From NCBI GenBank assembly GCA_014529385.2, contig CM043943.1:101535855-101599854 (forward strand): DNA of 64,000 nt. The letters run 5' to 3'. Both the position numbers and the translations under genes were made by a program. The number at the start of each line of letters is the position of its first letter. The stretch's first letter is position 1. Source of the stretch: Adiantum capillus-veneris (lineage: Eukaryota; Streptophyta; Polypodiopsida; Polypodiales; Pteridaceae). Below the pieces are notes generated by a model. It worked only from the letters and a program-made list of their open reading frames with translations. It ran no database searches and was not told the DNA's origin. This document shows, one piece after another, positions 1 through 11,472 of this stretch.

Positions 1-694
1 GGTGGAATTGAGAGTCCACGATCTTGGGAAGATGTGGACTGTCTGTTTATTCTCAAGAATCAAAAGATTTTGACCAAGCTGATTCTCTGTGACTTGAACC
101 ACCACCTACCACATCGGAGTCTATGACTCTTGCACTAAGCTATCGCACATCACTTGAAATGGAGGTGAGAAAGTAAAATGATATAACCAAAATGATGGGG
201 GTGAGGATCACATGGTGTTCACTAGGAGATCGATTTGGAGTGGTAGGTGTCACACATTGATCACTTTGAAATAGTTGGATTCACAAGGTGATCATATCTC
301 GATTGGGATTTGCACGGGGATCACTTGTTAATGGTCACGTCGAGTTTACTTTGGGTTCACTTTAATTGTGATCACCATGGTGATCACCTAGGGATTAATT
401 AGCCATCGGACAGTACAAAACCACTCCATCCACCTTCAATTTATAGAGACAATTGATTCTACATGACAGAGGGGGTGTCAAATAATGACAAGGCTTACAA
501 AGGGAGGTTCATTGGGTGATACAATATGAAGGGTAGTTCTTTATGGCCTTCAAAATGCAAAGTAAAGCCACCCTTCAAAAAGATTTTAAAAACAAAAGTA
601 GTCAATGGTCACCCTTCAAATTTCAATTCAGAGCTGGAGTAAAACTACATGGCCTTCCCAAGGACTCTAAATATTATGAATACTAGTATTGCCA

Positions 695-697
<3 letters not shown>
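1..697. other. Non-coding stretch, no gene seen
   Basis: I see no coding frame or known element here. A short hairpin lies at 13-40 (arms AGTCCAC...ATCTT and AAGATGTGGACT). Several GTGATCAC-type words occur between 200 and 400, including a perfect 20-bp palindrome at 368-387. The stretch could be the remnant of an older repeat, but nothing in the window matches it. Confidence 0.5.

Positions 698-698
<1 letters not shown>

Positions 699-781
<83 letters not shown>
699..781. repeat. (TC)n microsatellite, about 41 units
   Basis: An uninterrupted TC dinucleotide tract of about 83 bp. It faces a GA tract 175 bp downstream, so the two tracts are complementary as inverted arms. The 175 bp between them hold no supported gene; frames crossing it are driven by the repeat. 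Confidence 0.97.
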
Positions 782-782
<1 letters not shown>

Positions 783-952
783 ATGTCCATCACCTGTGTC
801 GTCGCGGTTGTAGGAACACCGTTGGATGAAGCTCCTTGCGAGATGTGTCCGGAGGGAGGGATGGAAATTCCTCCCCGTTCTATATGTACATGGATCTGTG
901 CATTCAAACAGACAACAAAGAGAGAAGCCTTTCATGTACCTTGCTAGAGCAC

Positions 953-955
<3 letters not shown>

Positions 956-1034
<79 letters not shown>
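956..1034. repeat. (AG)n microsatellite, about 39 units
   Basis: An uninterrupted AG dinucleotide tract of about 79 bp. Polar ERER or SLSL peptides predicted through it are translation artefacts of the repeat. From 1035 to 1237 I see nothing identifiable before LINE homology starts. Confidence 0.97.
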
Positions 1035-1036
<2 letters not shown>

Positions 1037-1237
1037 CATCCCACTTGTTGCAAGGGCACTTGATGCGCCATATAGCTTTTTTGTTGATAAATAGGAGGGG
1101 CAAGAGATGTGTTTGCCTCTTCGATGGTAGTCAAGGTCAAACTGTAAGCATGCACGTAGAAATAAAGCTCATGAATAATAGTAGAATAAAGCACACTTTT
1201 GCTACAATTGAAGAAAGAGAAAAGAGCACATTTGGCA

Positions 1238-3104
1238 CTATATAAAGGCATTTGTCACTTTTATCTGACTTGGGAATGGGAGAAGAGCATACTCCCACCT
1301 ACTCATTTTTGTTGTGTTTTTTTCAAGCACCCACTCAAATCTTTGCTTGTGAGTTACGTCCACCCCCAAGGGGGCTCCCAAATGTTTGAATATATTCCCT
1401 TTTGTGACAATCTCCCCCGACCAGTTAGAAGGGTCCAATAAGTCATTTTCTGATAGGGAGATCAGCCTCGACTTCTCCATATTAAACTGGGACCCTGAAG
1501 CTACTGAGAATATTTGTACAATCTCTAGAGCTTTCTTGATGACCTAGGGACATGCCTTTAAGAAGAGGAGAGAATCGTTTGCAAAACGTTTTGCTAGGAG
1601 TTGACTATTTCCTCGTAAAGCCAAGCCTTGCAAATCCCCTCATTCCGCACTAGCTTCAAGTGTTATGATTAAAGGATGTGATCCTATGGCGAAAAGCAAG
1701 CGGGACAGAGGGAATCACTGCTTAATAGACCTTTTGACCTCAAACGAGCCCACAATTTTGTCATTGAATAGGAGCTCTGATTTGCTTCTAGTCCCCAGTA
1801 TACATACCATATGACATAGATGAGGCCTAAAGCCCAGAGCTTCGATGACGACTTTTATATATGTCCATGTTATTCTATCATAAGCCTTATCCAGGTCCAA
1901 CTACATCAGAATGCACTCTTGCTTTATTAGAATTGCGTATTCGATGCCCACCGTTGCTGCCAAGATGTTACGCAAATGGACCTTTCTTTGATGAACCCAT
2001 GTTGATGGGGAGAGATGATCTTGGTTAATCAGGGGGCAAGTCTCACGGCTATTATTTTAGCAATAACTTTGTAGGCCACCAACATCATCACTATAGGGAG
2101 CCAATGTTTCAATTGAGAACAACAGATCTGTTTTGGGATGGGTTTGATAAGCCCTCTCTTTGCACTTATCTCCAATGACCCTTCGACAATGGCTTTATTT
2201 TCCAACCTTGTGATTGGGACCTTGAGATCATCCAAAAATTCTCTATAGAATTCAACCATCATCCCATCCCAACTAGGGGACTTTTCCTTGCCAAGGTCTT
2301 GCAATGCTAGTGAACATTCATCTTCGGAAAATGCCCTTTCCTTGCTACTAGCTTCTGCGTGGGGAATCTTCTTCTTGACACTCTGAAGTAAGGTCCCTCT
2401 AGCTTCTTCCACTTTGTCAGAATGGATCTTTGGCCGTCCTATGATCTGCTGACTAAGACAACTCAACATCAGACCAGCCGTCTCATCTTGGTTATGAATT
2501 GCTGTCCCTTTCTCATCATAGAGCGAGCGGACGTGGTCCCAGCTCTTCTTGATTTTTAAAGACCTAAAAAATTGAGCTTTATTAGAGGCTTCAGGTTGAA
2601 GGAAACTCTCCCATGAGAGAAGCCTTGCCTTTTTTATATCTTCTAAGTGCTCATTAGCAAGGTTAGATTTGGCTTCAAGCCATCGTTTGTGCTCATCCTC
2701 AGTAGCAAGCCCATTGGATTTTCTAGAGGTAAGCAATTGTACCTCCATTGTAAGATGCAGAAGGTGTACCTCCCTAACTTTCTTGATTCGAGGGCCCAAG
2801 GTTTTGATTGCTTTCTTGATGCTCCAAGCAAAGAGGTCCCACGCATTGTGTTTGTTGAGGTCGACATCTTTTTTGAGCTTACCTAGTGCTTTCTTGGTTA
2901 GATTCCTGAAAACAGGGTCTTTGAATAGGTGTGACCCTGCTACCAACATTGTTTTTCCCACCTCTTGGGGTCTTCTCCTCCCCTGTATTATTCTTAAAAT
3001 GTAGGTGCAAAGGTTCGTGATGCGAAAGGCTCCCAAAATAGGGTACTCTTCTTATGGGTTTTCAACCCCTTTACGTTCAAAGATTGGATAGTGAGAGACT
3101 CCAT
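1238..3104 (-). pseudogene. LINE ORF2 remnant (endonuclease start plus reverse transcriptase)
   Basis: ORF2 of a LINE normally encodes an AP-like endonuclease and a reverse transcriptase for target-primed integration. Here only the first residues of the endonuclease remain (near 3104, MESLTIQSLNVKG). The sequence then jumps to the linker before RT, so roughly the whole endonuclease body is deleted. RT landmarks follow: KSPSWDGM and the LKHWLPIVM-x-AYKVIAKIIA block inside 2029-3036, MDLDKAYDRITW at 1900, then a stop where the conserved G/C of the PLSRLLFAIG block should be, near 1712. The catalytic FADD box is changed to FANDSLLFL near 1580, and the post-RT part runs from MEKSR at 1480. At least two in-frame stops and a catalytic substitution mean no active enzyme. 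Confidence 0.85.
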
Positions 3105-4582
3105 CATTAATGAGGGTTTATTCGAATAGAGGAACAAATTCTTCAGCATAAGAATCCTCCCCCCTCCCCCCCTCTCCTTGGTCTTAGGAGAATCCTGGGG
3201 TTCTAATTCAAGGGATTTCTTTTCTTGCAATGCTGCAAATGGATTGTGGAGTGGGACAGTGAAGCCCCCTCCTTTCCAAGGGGTGGAGGATGGATTAGAT
3301 CCTTTCATCTCAAGTGTTCTCACGACTTGAAGCACTTTGGAGTCCCTTGCCACTGCCTTCACCCTTTTGGCTCTTTTCAGACCAGGGACTTGAACAGCCG
3401 TCTCCATTGTCATTGTCATTAATTTCAGGGTAGCAGCGGGAGTAATGATCATATTAGTAATGCATGAACCATAAAAAACTTGTTGTATGGGGATCGATTC
3501 CTCCACAATATTTTCCTGCATTTTTATATCCATCATACCTTCTTTATCCTTCCCTGCATTTTTCCCTTCCTTACTGCCTCCTTGCTTCTCGAGCCCTTCC
3601 ATCAAGGTTTCCATTTCACTGGGGGCCTGTGCTCTTGGAGCTGCAATACCATTAGTCTTCAAGGGGAACTCCTTGGCGAAATGTCCAAAGTTGTTGCGCT
3701 CAAAACATGCTCCAAAGTATGTTCCAAAGTTGAGCGGAATAGTAACAAGCCCAGCTCCGACATTGACTACCATGCTCTTAAGTGGCATTTTAGACACATC
3801 CCAGCCTATACAAACCCTATTTGAGGTTCTGCCAAACCCTCTCTTTCTAATTATAAATAAGGGAGTGTCCAATTGACTAGCAATCATCTTGAGATTTTCC
3901 CATAGCCAGCTAGGCAGTCCCACAAACTCAACCCAGACCGGATGAAACCCTTGTAGAGATTCAGCTAATTCGAACACTGGCTCCCAAGGCACCACACAAA
4001 CGGTAGTCCTATTAAATACTAGGGGCCCTTTGTCAAGGATCTTTTCCACATCGGAGGCCTCTTTGAATCTCACCGAAAAAATTCCTTTATCTAGGTAAAA
4101 AGTACTTTCAACTGCTCCTCCATGACCAAGAATTGGAGGTCCCTGAAGCCATTGAATCATCTCAAACCTGTTCGGGATTCTTCCACTGAACCCAAATACA
4201 AGCGGTAGCTTAGCTTGCCTAACTAACTTTTTTTAATAAGTGCTGATGGAATCGCTACAGTAATAGCCTTGGCAACCTCCACCTGCTGTGGCAGAGACTT
4301 TTTTAAAGCAAAAAAGGCCCAATCTGCCAACCCGTCTTCAACCAACCCACTGTAATCTGTTTGGGAGCAAGTTCTTTTATTGTTGTTGGGGCCGGACTCA
4401 ATCATTTTGTTGACTTCCTTGAGCTCTTGTTGAAGTCTAGCTCTTGTATTGTGCAGTTTTTCAATATCTCCTTCACTTGACAACCCTTTTGATGAGCCTT
4501 TTCCACAATACTTAGAGCTAGGCCCCTTGAGTATGCTAAGAAATGAGATGCCTGGCATACGACCTGCAGATGCACTTGACAC
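3105..4582 (-). pseudogene. LINE ORF1 remnant with DUF4283-like domain
   Basis: ORF1 proteins of plant LINEs bind RNA and usually pair a DUF4283 domain with a CCHC knuckle. The open part (4160 down to 3105) shows the domain: FSVRFKEASDVEKILDKGP, then VVPWEP, WVEFVGLPSWLWE and VCIGWDVS. The knuckle region reads CFERNNFGHFAKEFP, where the second and last cysteines are lost. The frame runs straight on into the endonuclease start of ORF2, so the usual break between the two ORFs is not seen. Upstream of 4160 a second frame (4639-4223) contains a helical, charged stretch (EKLHNTRARLQQELKEV) that may be an ORF1 coiled coil; its first residues come from the Ty3-A LTR. Broken and probably untranslated. 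Confidence 0.7.
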
Positions 4583-4696
4583 TGACGAAGGAAATTTCGA
4601 ATGGCGTCCTCTACACCAAAACAACATCCATTGCGCCACAAGGGAAATTAGATGGGGGCACCACCTAGTCTTGGAAGCGTGGACTAGGACCGCTAC

Positions 4697-4782
<86 letters not shown>

Positions 4783-5987
4783 ATCACTATGAATGAAGCA
4801 TTAACCTTAGTGTGTGTACAAGGAATGGATAACTTCAAGCACTCCCAACACAAATAGCATGTAGATTACTAAACAAAAACTCAAGAATTAACCAAAATCA
4901 CATCAAGCACTCTCACACACACATTAAAGATCTCTCTTAATTAACATAAGTAAGAGGAGGGGAGGTTACTAGCATAAAACAATTTGCACTCTAGAATGTG
5001 CAAGAATAGAGTGAATGAATGAGATTTATGGGCTCATGATGAGTGATACAAAGACTCAATGGGGCTGAGGGAGACTTGAAATTACAAAGGGGGGGGGGGG
5101 GGGCTCTTTATATAGTAAAGAGAGTGATTAGGAGTGAGGTTAATATCCAAGTGCAATTTGTACAAATGAAGCTTGATTAGGGACATTCCACCAATGAAGA
5201 AGCTCCTTCCAAGTGATTTGTTGACCAATTTGCAACTAATTGGCTCCATCATCACTTGTGTTGTCTTCACTCCTTCCTCCATAGCTTCCTTATTTTAAAA
5301 TGTAAAGAATCTACATAAAATCAATGCATATCTAATAATAATAGAAGGGTTGAATGAGAACTTATGAATTACAACAAGATTAAGCATGAATTGAGAGGTG
5401 ATTAGAAAAGGAATTTGTGATGGTTTTATGAGCTTGAGAGAGAGGAGGAAGGAGGGGAGGGTGAGAAGACTAATGGCTGATTTTTAGAGAAGGACTCGAT
5501 GTGGAAAAGGAAGGGCGTGTGTGTAAAGGTAGAGGGGGTGGTCTCCACCACAGTTGAAAAAACTGGCGTCCGCCATTTTGGCCATATCTCCTAGACCGTA
5601 GATGCAAAAATTATAAAACAAATATGGTCAAAATCTCCAGCTCATCAGCTACAACTTTGATAAAGACAACTTTTCTTGGATCGCAGTGGAGGTATTTTTT
5701 AAAAATCCGGCAAAACCATGTGTCTGTTTCCTTCCTTTACCAAGTCTTCCACCTGGGTCCCATCTGTTTGAATCATCATATGGCTCCAAATCCATGATGA
5801 TATGATCCACTCATGACCCTTGAATCATGGGTGCATGGCTTCACAACCACATTATATCTTTTCTTTTCACATTTACATATTTTCCCTTCCCTTTATCACT
5901 AGGTTCTACCTTTCCCATTCGGTGAACTAGTTAAGGAAAAATTCCCATCCAGTCATTTTTTTGAATTTTTCCAAGAGGTTGTTCTCA
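4583..5987 (-). repeat. Ty3-A 3' LTR (left copy)
   Basis: Direct repeat of 12271-13678. On the plus strand it starts TGACGAAGG and ends GTTCTCA. It contains a (GA)n tract at about 4699-4781 and a run of 15 G at 5089-5103 that the other copy has only as a broken G run. A TATA-like TATATAAAGA (minus strand, 5105-5114) probably marks the promoter. From about 5280 to 5980 it contains no gene. Confidence 0.95.
5105..5114 (-). promoter_or_regulatory. TATA-like box in Ty3-A 3' LTR
   Basis: TATATAAAGA on the minus strand, at the same place in the other LTR (12777-12786). Its position within the LTR suits a U3/R promoter. This is inference from sequence and position only. Confidence 0.5.
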
Positions 5988-5998
5988 CTCTTTTTTTT
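5988..5998 (-). other. Ty3-A polypurine tract
   Basis: Minus-strand AAAAAAAAGAG directly abuts the TGAGAAC start of the LTR, the expected place for plus-strand DNA priming. From here to 6111 is a short untranslated stretch downstream of integrase. Confidence 0.75.
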
Positions 5999-6111
5999 AT
6001 TGTAAACCTCTAGAAGCAGGGAAAACCAACAAAATATAGTAAACAAAAAATTTGTGATAGGCTCGGATCATAGCCCCCCCAAACATGGCTAGAGGTATTT
6101 ATGCCTCTAGC

Positions 6112-9100
6112 CTACTTTCCTTGATCTTGGGCTGACCTTATTCTGATGTGATAAGGCTTTAGACGCCATCCATTTGTCCTGGTCTTGTGCACTTCACCCT
6201 CAATGTCTTGAAGTCTGTAAGAGCCATTTTTGAACTTTTTGGTGACCAAGAACGGGCCTTCCCATCGAAAAATAAACTTTCCATCCTTACGAGTGTCGAA
6301 GCGATTGTCATATCGAAGCACCAGAGATCCCTTTTTTATGTCTTTAGATGGTAGCTTTTTGTTGAACTTTTCTCTGCACTTCTCTGCTTCTTGAGAATAG
6401 TGGTTGATGGCTTCTTCACGATCCAATTGCAGCCTCTCTAGATCCATGATCCTTTGATGTAATTTCTCCTTTTGAGAGCCTACCTGGCTACCCAATATTC
6501 GAAGACTTGTTAACTTCACTTCAATGGGCAAAAGCGCCTCCTTTCCATAAAACAAATGAAAGGGTGTGTACCCTAATGCGGTTTTGAAGGAGGTTCTATA
6601 GGCCCATAGAGCTCCATTCAGGTGTTTGTCCCAATCTTGGCGCCTAGCATGTACCTGTTTCATGAGAATTTTGCAAATGATTTCATTTACCTTTTCCACC
6701 AAGCCATTGCATTGAGGGTAGTAAGGAGTAGAGTGTTGATGCTGAATATTTAGCTTCTGCATGAGTTCTCCTACCAAGTCTGCTCTAAACCCTGGTCCTC
6801 TATCAGATAGTATTTCAAGAGGGGTGCCAAACCGGCAATAGATGTGGTCAAAGATGAACTGACTCACATCCTTAGCAGTAATTCTATTGATCGGCATAGC
6901 CTCAGCCCATCTAGTCATGTAGTCTACTCCCATAATGATGTACTCTTTACCTGACTGAGTGTGTGGTAGAGGTCCTGTGGCATCAATTCCCCACTTCTCA
7001 AAGGGCCCATATACCTTTATTGGGTTCTGAGGTTCAGCTATGAGCCATAGTGGTCCTGCTTTCTGACATTCATCACATGTTTGACACCAGTATTTGACAT
7101 CACGATGAAGACTTGGCCACGTAAACCCAGCTTGTAGAGCCTTTCTACTAGTGATGTCATGTGCAAAGTGTCCTCTGCACATATCATAGTGACAATATTT
7201 TAAAATCTCTTCAATTTCACTCTTCAAAGGCACTCTCCTAATCACACCATCCTTACCAAGACAATACAAGTTATCATTTACTATGCGATACCTGGTAGCC
7301 TTCCTAGCTAACCATCGCCTTTCCCCTGCATTCAAGTGTTTAGGAGCCTCTCCTTGCTCCAGAATGTGCATAATATCTTCTAAGTCCCTCTTGCCTTGCT
7401 GAAGTGGAAGTTGGATGGACACTGCTCCCACTATTGACTCATTTAACTTCGATGATGCTAGGTGGTTTGCATCCTTTTTCTAGTCTCTTGGCACATGATG
7501 TATTGTGCCTCCCTAAATCTCCTCATAAGAACTTTGGCTTCTCTCATTTTAGTAGAGAGACTGGAATTTTTGCAAGCCCATGTACCTTGCATTTGCCTTA
7601 CCAAAATCATTTAGTCTCTCAATTGAATTATCCAGGCACCAACAAAGGCCATGAATTAGAGCTTGATATTCTGCTTCATTGTTGGAGTGGACATCTTCTA
7701 GAGTGATCCATTCACCATGGATCCTCTCTCCCAATGGAGACAAGGGCACAATGCCTGCAGCTGCCTTATCCTTGGTTCTCTTGTATGCTCCATCAAAGTA
7801 GAGGCTATCAGCATTGACCAGAGTCTCTAGAGTTGGAGGTGGTGGTAGTTTCTTTCTCTTCAAATGGAAAACTTTTTCATAGCACTTGTTTGTTAAAATG
7901 TCGGCTAAGCATGCTCGAGTTGCTCTTTCAACCTGTATTGTATAATCAAACTCTTGATGTCACACCACCCACTTTGCTATTTTGTCAGATATTTCCATAT
8001 GTTGTAGTGCACAGGGAAACATATCCTCCACAGTGATAATTACAAACCTCTTTGGCAGCTAGTATGGCCGAAATTTGGTTACCGCAAACATAAGGGCTAA
8101 CACTAGCTATTCCATCAGGGTGTAGGCCTTCTCTGTGTTTTCCATAAGGCGGCTAGCAAAATACACAGGCCTCATAAAGGATGTTTTTGGATCTTTTTGT
8201 GGGAGGGCAGCACCAATGGCCTCTTCTCCCACACTAGGGTTTACAAAGAATGTTTCTTCCCGACAAGGTTGAAGGATTACAGGGAGTGACCCTAACATTT
8301 TTTTTATCTCTCTAAAATGCCCATCACTTTCTTCACTCCAAACAAGCGTCTCTTGATGGGTCAGCTGTTGTAGAGGAAATATCACTTGGGAGAGTAAGTG
8401 TATGAATCTACTCAGATATCTTAGCTTTTGCAAGAAAGAGATTAATTGTTTGATGGAAGTTGGGGAAGGTAGATTTAGCAATGTTTCTATCTTTTCGGGA
8501 TCTACCTCGATTCCATCAATGGACACTACATGACCCAATAGTGTAACCTTGCTTTCCCCAATGTTACATTTGTCCTTGTTTAGTTGTCCACCCGGCCTAG
8601 CTAAACGAGTAAATCCTTCATCAATCTTGCCGAGATGCATACTTTTGGAGCTGTAAATACAAAAGTCATCTATGAAAACCCTTATGGACTTACCAAAGTA
8701 AGGTTGGAAGACCATATTCATGAATCATTAAAAGGTGGCTGGAGCGTTGGTGAGACCAAAAGGCATGACTCGAAATGCAAAACAGCCCCATGGTGTGATG
8801 AAAGTAGTCTTTTTCTGGTCCTTCTCTGCAATGCATATTCGAAAGTAGCCGGAGTAGCCATCACACACTGTGTATTGCTCATGGCCTGCTACTTCATTTA
8901 GAATCTCATCTTGAAATGGGAGAGGGAAGTGATCCCTTTTTGTTGCAGCATTAAGTGGCTTGTAATCCACGCACACTCGCCATTTACCATTCTTCTTTGG
9001 CCTCACCACTACTGGGGAGACCCATTCTGAATCTTCTACTGGGTATATGAATCCTGCTTCTAAGAGTATCTTCACCTCAGACAATAGTGCATTTTGTTGC

Positions 9101-9534
9101 ACAACTCCTAATTTTCTTAGTTTTTGTACTACTGGCTTGCTCCCTTCTTTTAGATGGATATGATGCTTCACTGCAGTGACACCTGTAATGTGAGTGTAAT
9201 CAAAAATAAACAATGATGCATGGTTCTTGAGAACATTTACATAACCCTCCCTTTCTTCTTCCTTTATATCCTTGGATAAAATCTTCTCTAGGCTGGCATC
9301 CCACACATTCTCCATTTGGATCCTTGGGTTGTCTTCTGATGAGGTAGTTTCCTTTATGGTGACGCCCATGACTTCGAGAGTGCTATCACTCTCTTCACTT
9401 GAACTCTCTTCCTCGTCCATGGATGAGGAGCATCCACTTGAGCTCCACTCATCAGCTGACGTCTCTAGTTCAAGGTTCTCTTGTCGCCCATTCTTCAAGT
9501 TATAAACCACCGTCCCAACTATGACCACCCACAC
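6112..9534 (-). pseudogene. pol: Ty3-A pol remnant: RT, dual RNase H, integrase
   Basis: One minus-strand frame runs from 9534 to 6112 with several stops. RT is seen as VCVDYKPLNAATKRDHFPLPF, YTVCDGYSGYF and VFIDDFCIYSS. Two adjacent stops (TAA at 8728-8730, TGA at 8725-8727) fall right after NAPATF. A first RNase H-like region ends near 8107. A second one carries YFDGAYKRTKDKA and HSNNEAEY (7863-7549), but its GD catalytic area reads FGKANARY, so it is damaged. The integrase part (7431-6112) is the best preserved: HHCC zinc finger ending CQTCDECQ, then KWGIDATGPLP, LSDRGPGFRADL and NGLVEKVN supplying the D, D and E residues, and a C-terminal KFIFRWEGPFLV block. No full enzyme can be made. 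Confidence 0.92.
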
Positions 9535-9598
9535 AAGCCCTCAACTCCAAGTCTCCTGTTGCCCAATCTTGCCTAGCTCCTATACCCATGAGCCAAGG

Positions 9599-10225
9599 TC
9601 ATCCTAAAATAAGGGGGTATCCTTCTCCCTTCACTAGCATCACATAAGCATCAACCTCTGTAGTGATTCCAAAAACAGAAACTCTCAAAGCTTTCACTAC
9701 ACCCACACAACTAACAGAGACATTATTGGCCATTTTTGCCCTAAAGTTTGATGATTCCATTACCTCTAACACCAATTGATGCATTAGCTTTTCTGTCATG
9801 ACACAAACCTCTGATCCACTTTCAATGTAAGTTTTTGGAATCCGTTGTCCCTTGATTTGAGCCTCCACCAAAGGCACTATATCCTTGAGACCATAGGCTT
9901 TGATTACACTTACTAGCTTACTTCTCTTTTCCCTCGTGCTCACCATTTTTGACCACTGTCGTCGCAGCTTTGGGGAGATATGAAGTAGTTGTGGCCAAGT
10001 AATCTTTGGTTCTTGAGAACTCACATCAGCTGTCAAGTCATAAGGTTGTGTCCGAGATCCCATAGGGAAATCAGAGATGTCAATTTGAGACCTAGTATGG
10101 GTCTTTCTCTTCTTGGCTTCATCTTTAGTTGCCCGAGATGTACTTGCTTCATTGCTTGCGTCTTTGCTTGTTTCTTTACTTACTTCATCTTGGACATGCA
10201 CAAGCTTGATAGGCATTGTAGCCAC
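9599..10225 (-). pseudogene. Ty3-A protease region remnant
   Basis: This frame is out of phase with both gag upstream and RT downstream, so frameshifts lie on each side. It contains a conserved block, SDFPMGSRTQPYDLTADVS...ITWPQLLHISPKLRRQWSKMV, also present in Ty3-B, Ty3-C and TRG. After it comes the aspartic protease active-site region TYIESGSEVCVM. The relatives have DGGA there, so the catalytic aspartate is replaced by glutamate. The trailing GEGYPLILG matches the ILGRPW end of retroelement proteases. Retroviral-type proteases cut the Gag-Pol polyprotein; this copy is unlikely to be active. Confidence 0.85.
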
Positions 10226-10238
10226 TTCATCTATCTTC

Positions 10239-11228
10239 CTAGTTGCTTCTGCCCTTGACGACCTCCTCCATCCTTATGATGCTCACATTTCGTTGAGTAG
10301 TAGGGGCTTGAGCCTGAGCATGAGGTGGCTGCAAAATTTGAGGTTGCGGTTGCTCTTGTGCTTGAGCTCTAGCACGGGGAGGACTTACTTGTTGTTGAGG
10401 ACCTTTGACAGGGTAGTCATATCTTCCGCGATGAGGGCAATTATACATGCCATGGCCATTTTACCCAAAATTGTAACACAGCATTTCCCTTGCTTGACGT
10501 CGCATTGGTGGCCGATTCCCCCCATTCCCCTCAATAGGCCTTCTTGCACCCTGCACAAGATTTACTCTCAAACCCTCTAGCTAGTTTGTGAGATTGTTTA
10601 TTTGTTGAAGCATGTCTTCTTGTTGACCTCTATTGAGGCCTAGTGCATTAGGCACATTTGGAGGTACGTGAGAAGATTCTATAGTTGTGATATTGCCTCC
10701 CAAAGCTAGCTGGACAGCTTGGGTTTGATAGAGAATCTTTCGATTCTTTTCCCTGGCAATTCTTAAGGCATCTTCAAAAGTATTTGGAAATTTTCTCTTT
10801 ACCTTCTCTCTTAGCAAGGGGTACAAACCTGAGGTAAATCGATCCTTTTGGAGGCAATTGGGAGCTCGCTCACCAGGGTTTAGAGAGTCTGACCATTTCC
10901 CCCAAAGTTTCAGAAAAACTTCCTCATAGGTTGCATAACCATGAGGGTCAACTTGATGAAGGGCCAAAAGCCGTTGCCATAGTTCTTCTGCCGAATTGGC
11001 TTGTTGAAATCTTCGTAGGAAAGCCGCCTTCAATCCCTCCCATTCAGCTCTTTGGGTTGGATCTAGAGCCTGGAACCATACCCTAGCTTCTTCTTTGAGC
11101 ACCAAAGGAAAAGCTCTCAATTTCAATGCTTCGTCGTCCCTCCCAGAGACAAGCAAATCCATCTCCAAGTTATCCAAAAAATCCCCAGCATTTTCCCCAC
11201 TACGCCCAAAAAAATTAGGGAAAGCCAT
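10239..11228 (-). pseudogene. gag: Ty3-A gag remnant with destroyed zinc knuckle
   Basis: The likely start is the Met of MAFPNFFGRSGENAGDFL at 11228, matching the Gag starts of Ty3-B and Ty3-C; an upstream Met at 11264 is not conserved. The capsid-like part shows RAFPLVLKEEARVWFQAL, WEGLKAAFLRRF and LQKDRFTSGLYPLLREKVK. A stop follows near 10581, in the same frame as the later part. The CCHC knuckle at about 10450 reads CYNFG, stop, NGHGMYNC: the second cysteine is phenylalanine and a stop sits inside the knuckle. The proline-rich tail (PPRARAQAQEQPQPQ) is shared with relatives. Gag normally forms the particle and binds the RNA. Confidence 0.88.
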
Positions 11229-11250
11229 GATAAAACAGGTTGCCTTCCTC

Positions 11251-11463
11251 TCAATGCAGCACAAAGATGAAAACGTCTAGGCCCAAATCATATTTTATTA
11301 AGGGTAGAATAAATGGATTGATAGATGCATTAATCTCAGCTAGACGACGAGGGCCTAGTAAGTTCCTTATGATGTTTTGGAACCTAAGCTTTGTGCTAGC
11401 TATTATATGCACTGTTTGTCTAGCAAGAGGTTGGAAAAGTCCATATAAATCCCTATGATTCAT
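11251..11463 (-). CDS. Ty3-A accessory small ORF-B, second copy (unknown function)
   Basis: An intact 70-residue frame just upstream of gag. Its end, GPRRLAEINASINPFILPLIKY...LDVFIFVLH, matches the ORF-B frames of Ty3-A (first copy), Ty3-B, Ty3-C and TRG, all in the same place before gag. It is more diverged than its neighbour 10 bp upstream: RKIF-QQ is not recognisable and SFDV is replaced by GLDV. I do not recognise the family; no catalytic motif, signal peptide or clear membrane segment is visible. The two adjacent copies suggest a local duplication inside Ty3-A. Whether it is translated is unknown. Confidence 0.5.
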   Translation of the reverse strand: MNHRDLYGLFQPLARQTVHIIASTKLRFQNIIRNLLGPRRLAEINASINPFILPLIKYDLGLDVFIFVLH

Positions 11464-11472
11464 AGAGTATTC

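Larger units (their letters stand above)
1238..4582 (-). mobile_element. Decayed LINE retrotransposon, L1-like plant type
   Basis: Reading the minus strand from 4582 down to 1238 gives an ORF1 with a DUF4283-like domain, the very start of an endonuclease, the reverse transcriptase linker and core, and a post-RT segment. That is the domain order of plant L1-like LINEs. Most of the endonuclease is missing and the frame is broken many times, so the element is dead. Ty3-A interrupts its upstream end at 4583, and a probable 5' piece lies beyond at 13679-14159. No convincing poly(A) tail (poly-T on the plus strand) marks the 3' end, so the 1238 boundary is only the limit of visible coding homology. 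Confidence 0.85.

Noticed and set aside
683-1251. Frames on both strands rich in ERERER or SLSLSL
   Set aside because: They are translations of (GA)n and (CT)n tracts, open only because the repeat has no stop in any frame. The same applies around 4700, 12400, 21880 and 29580.
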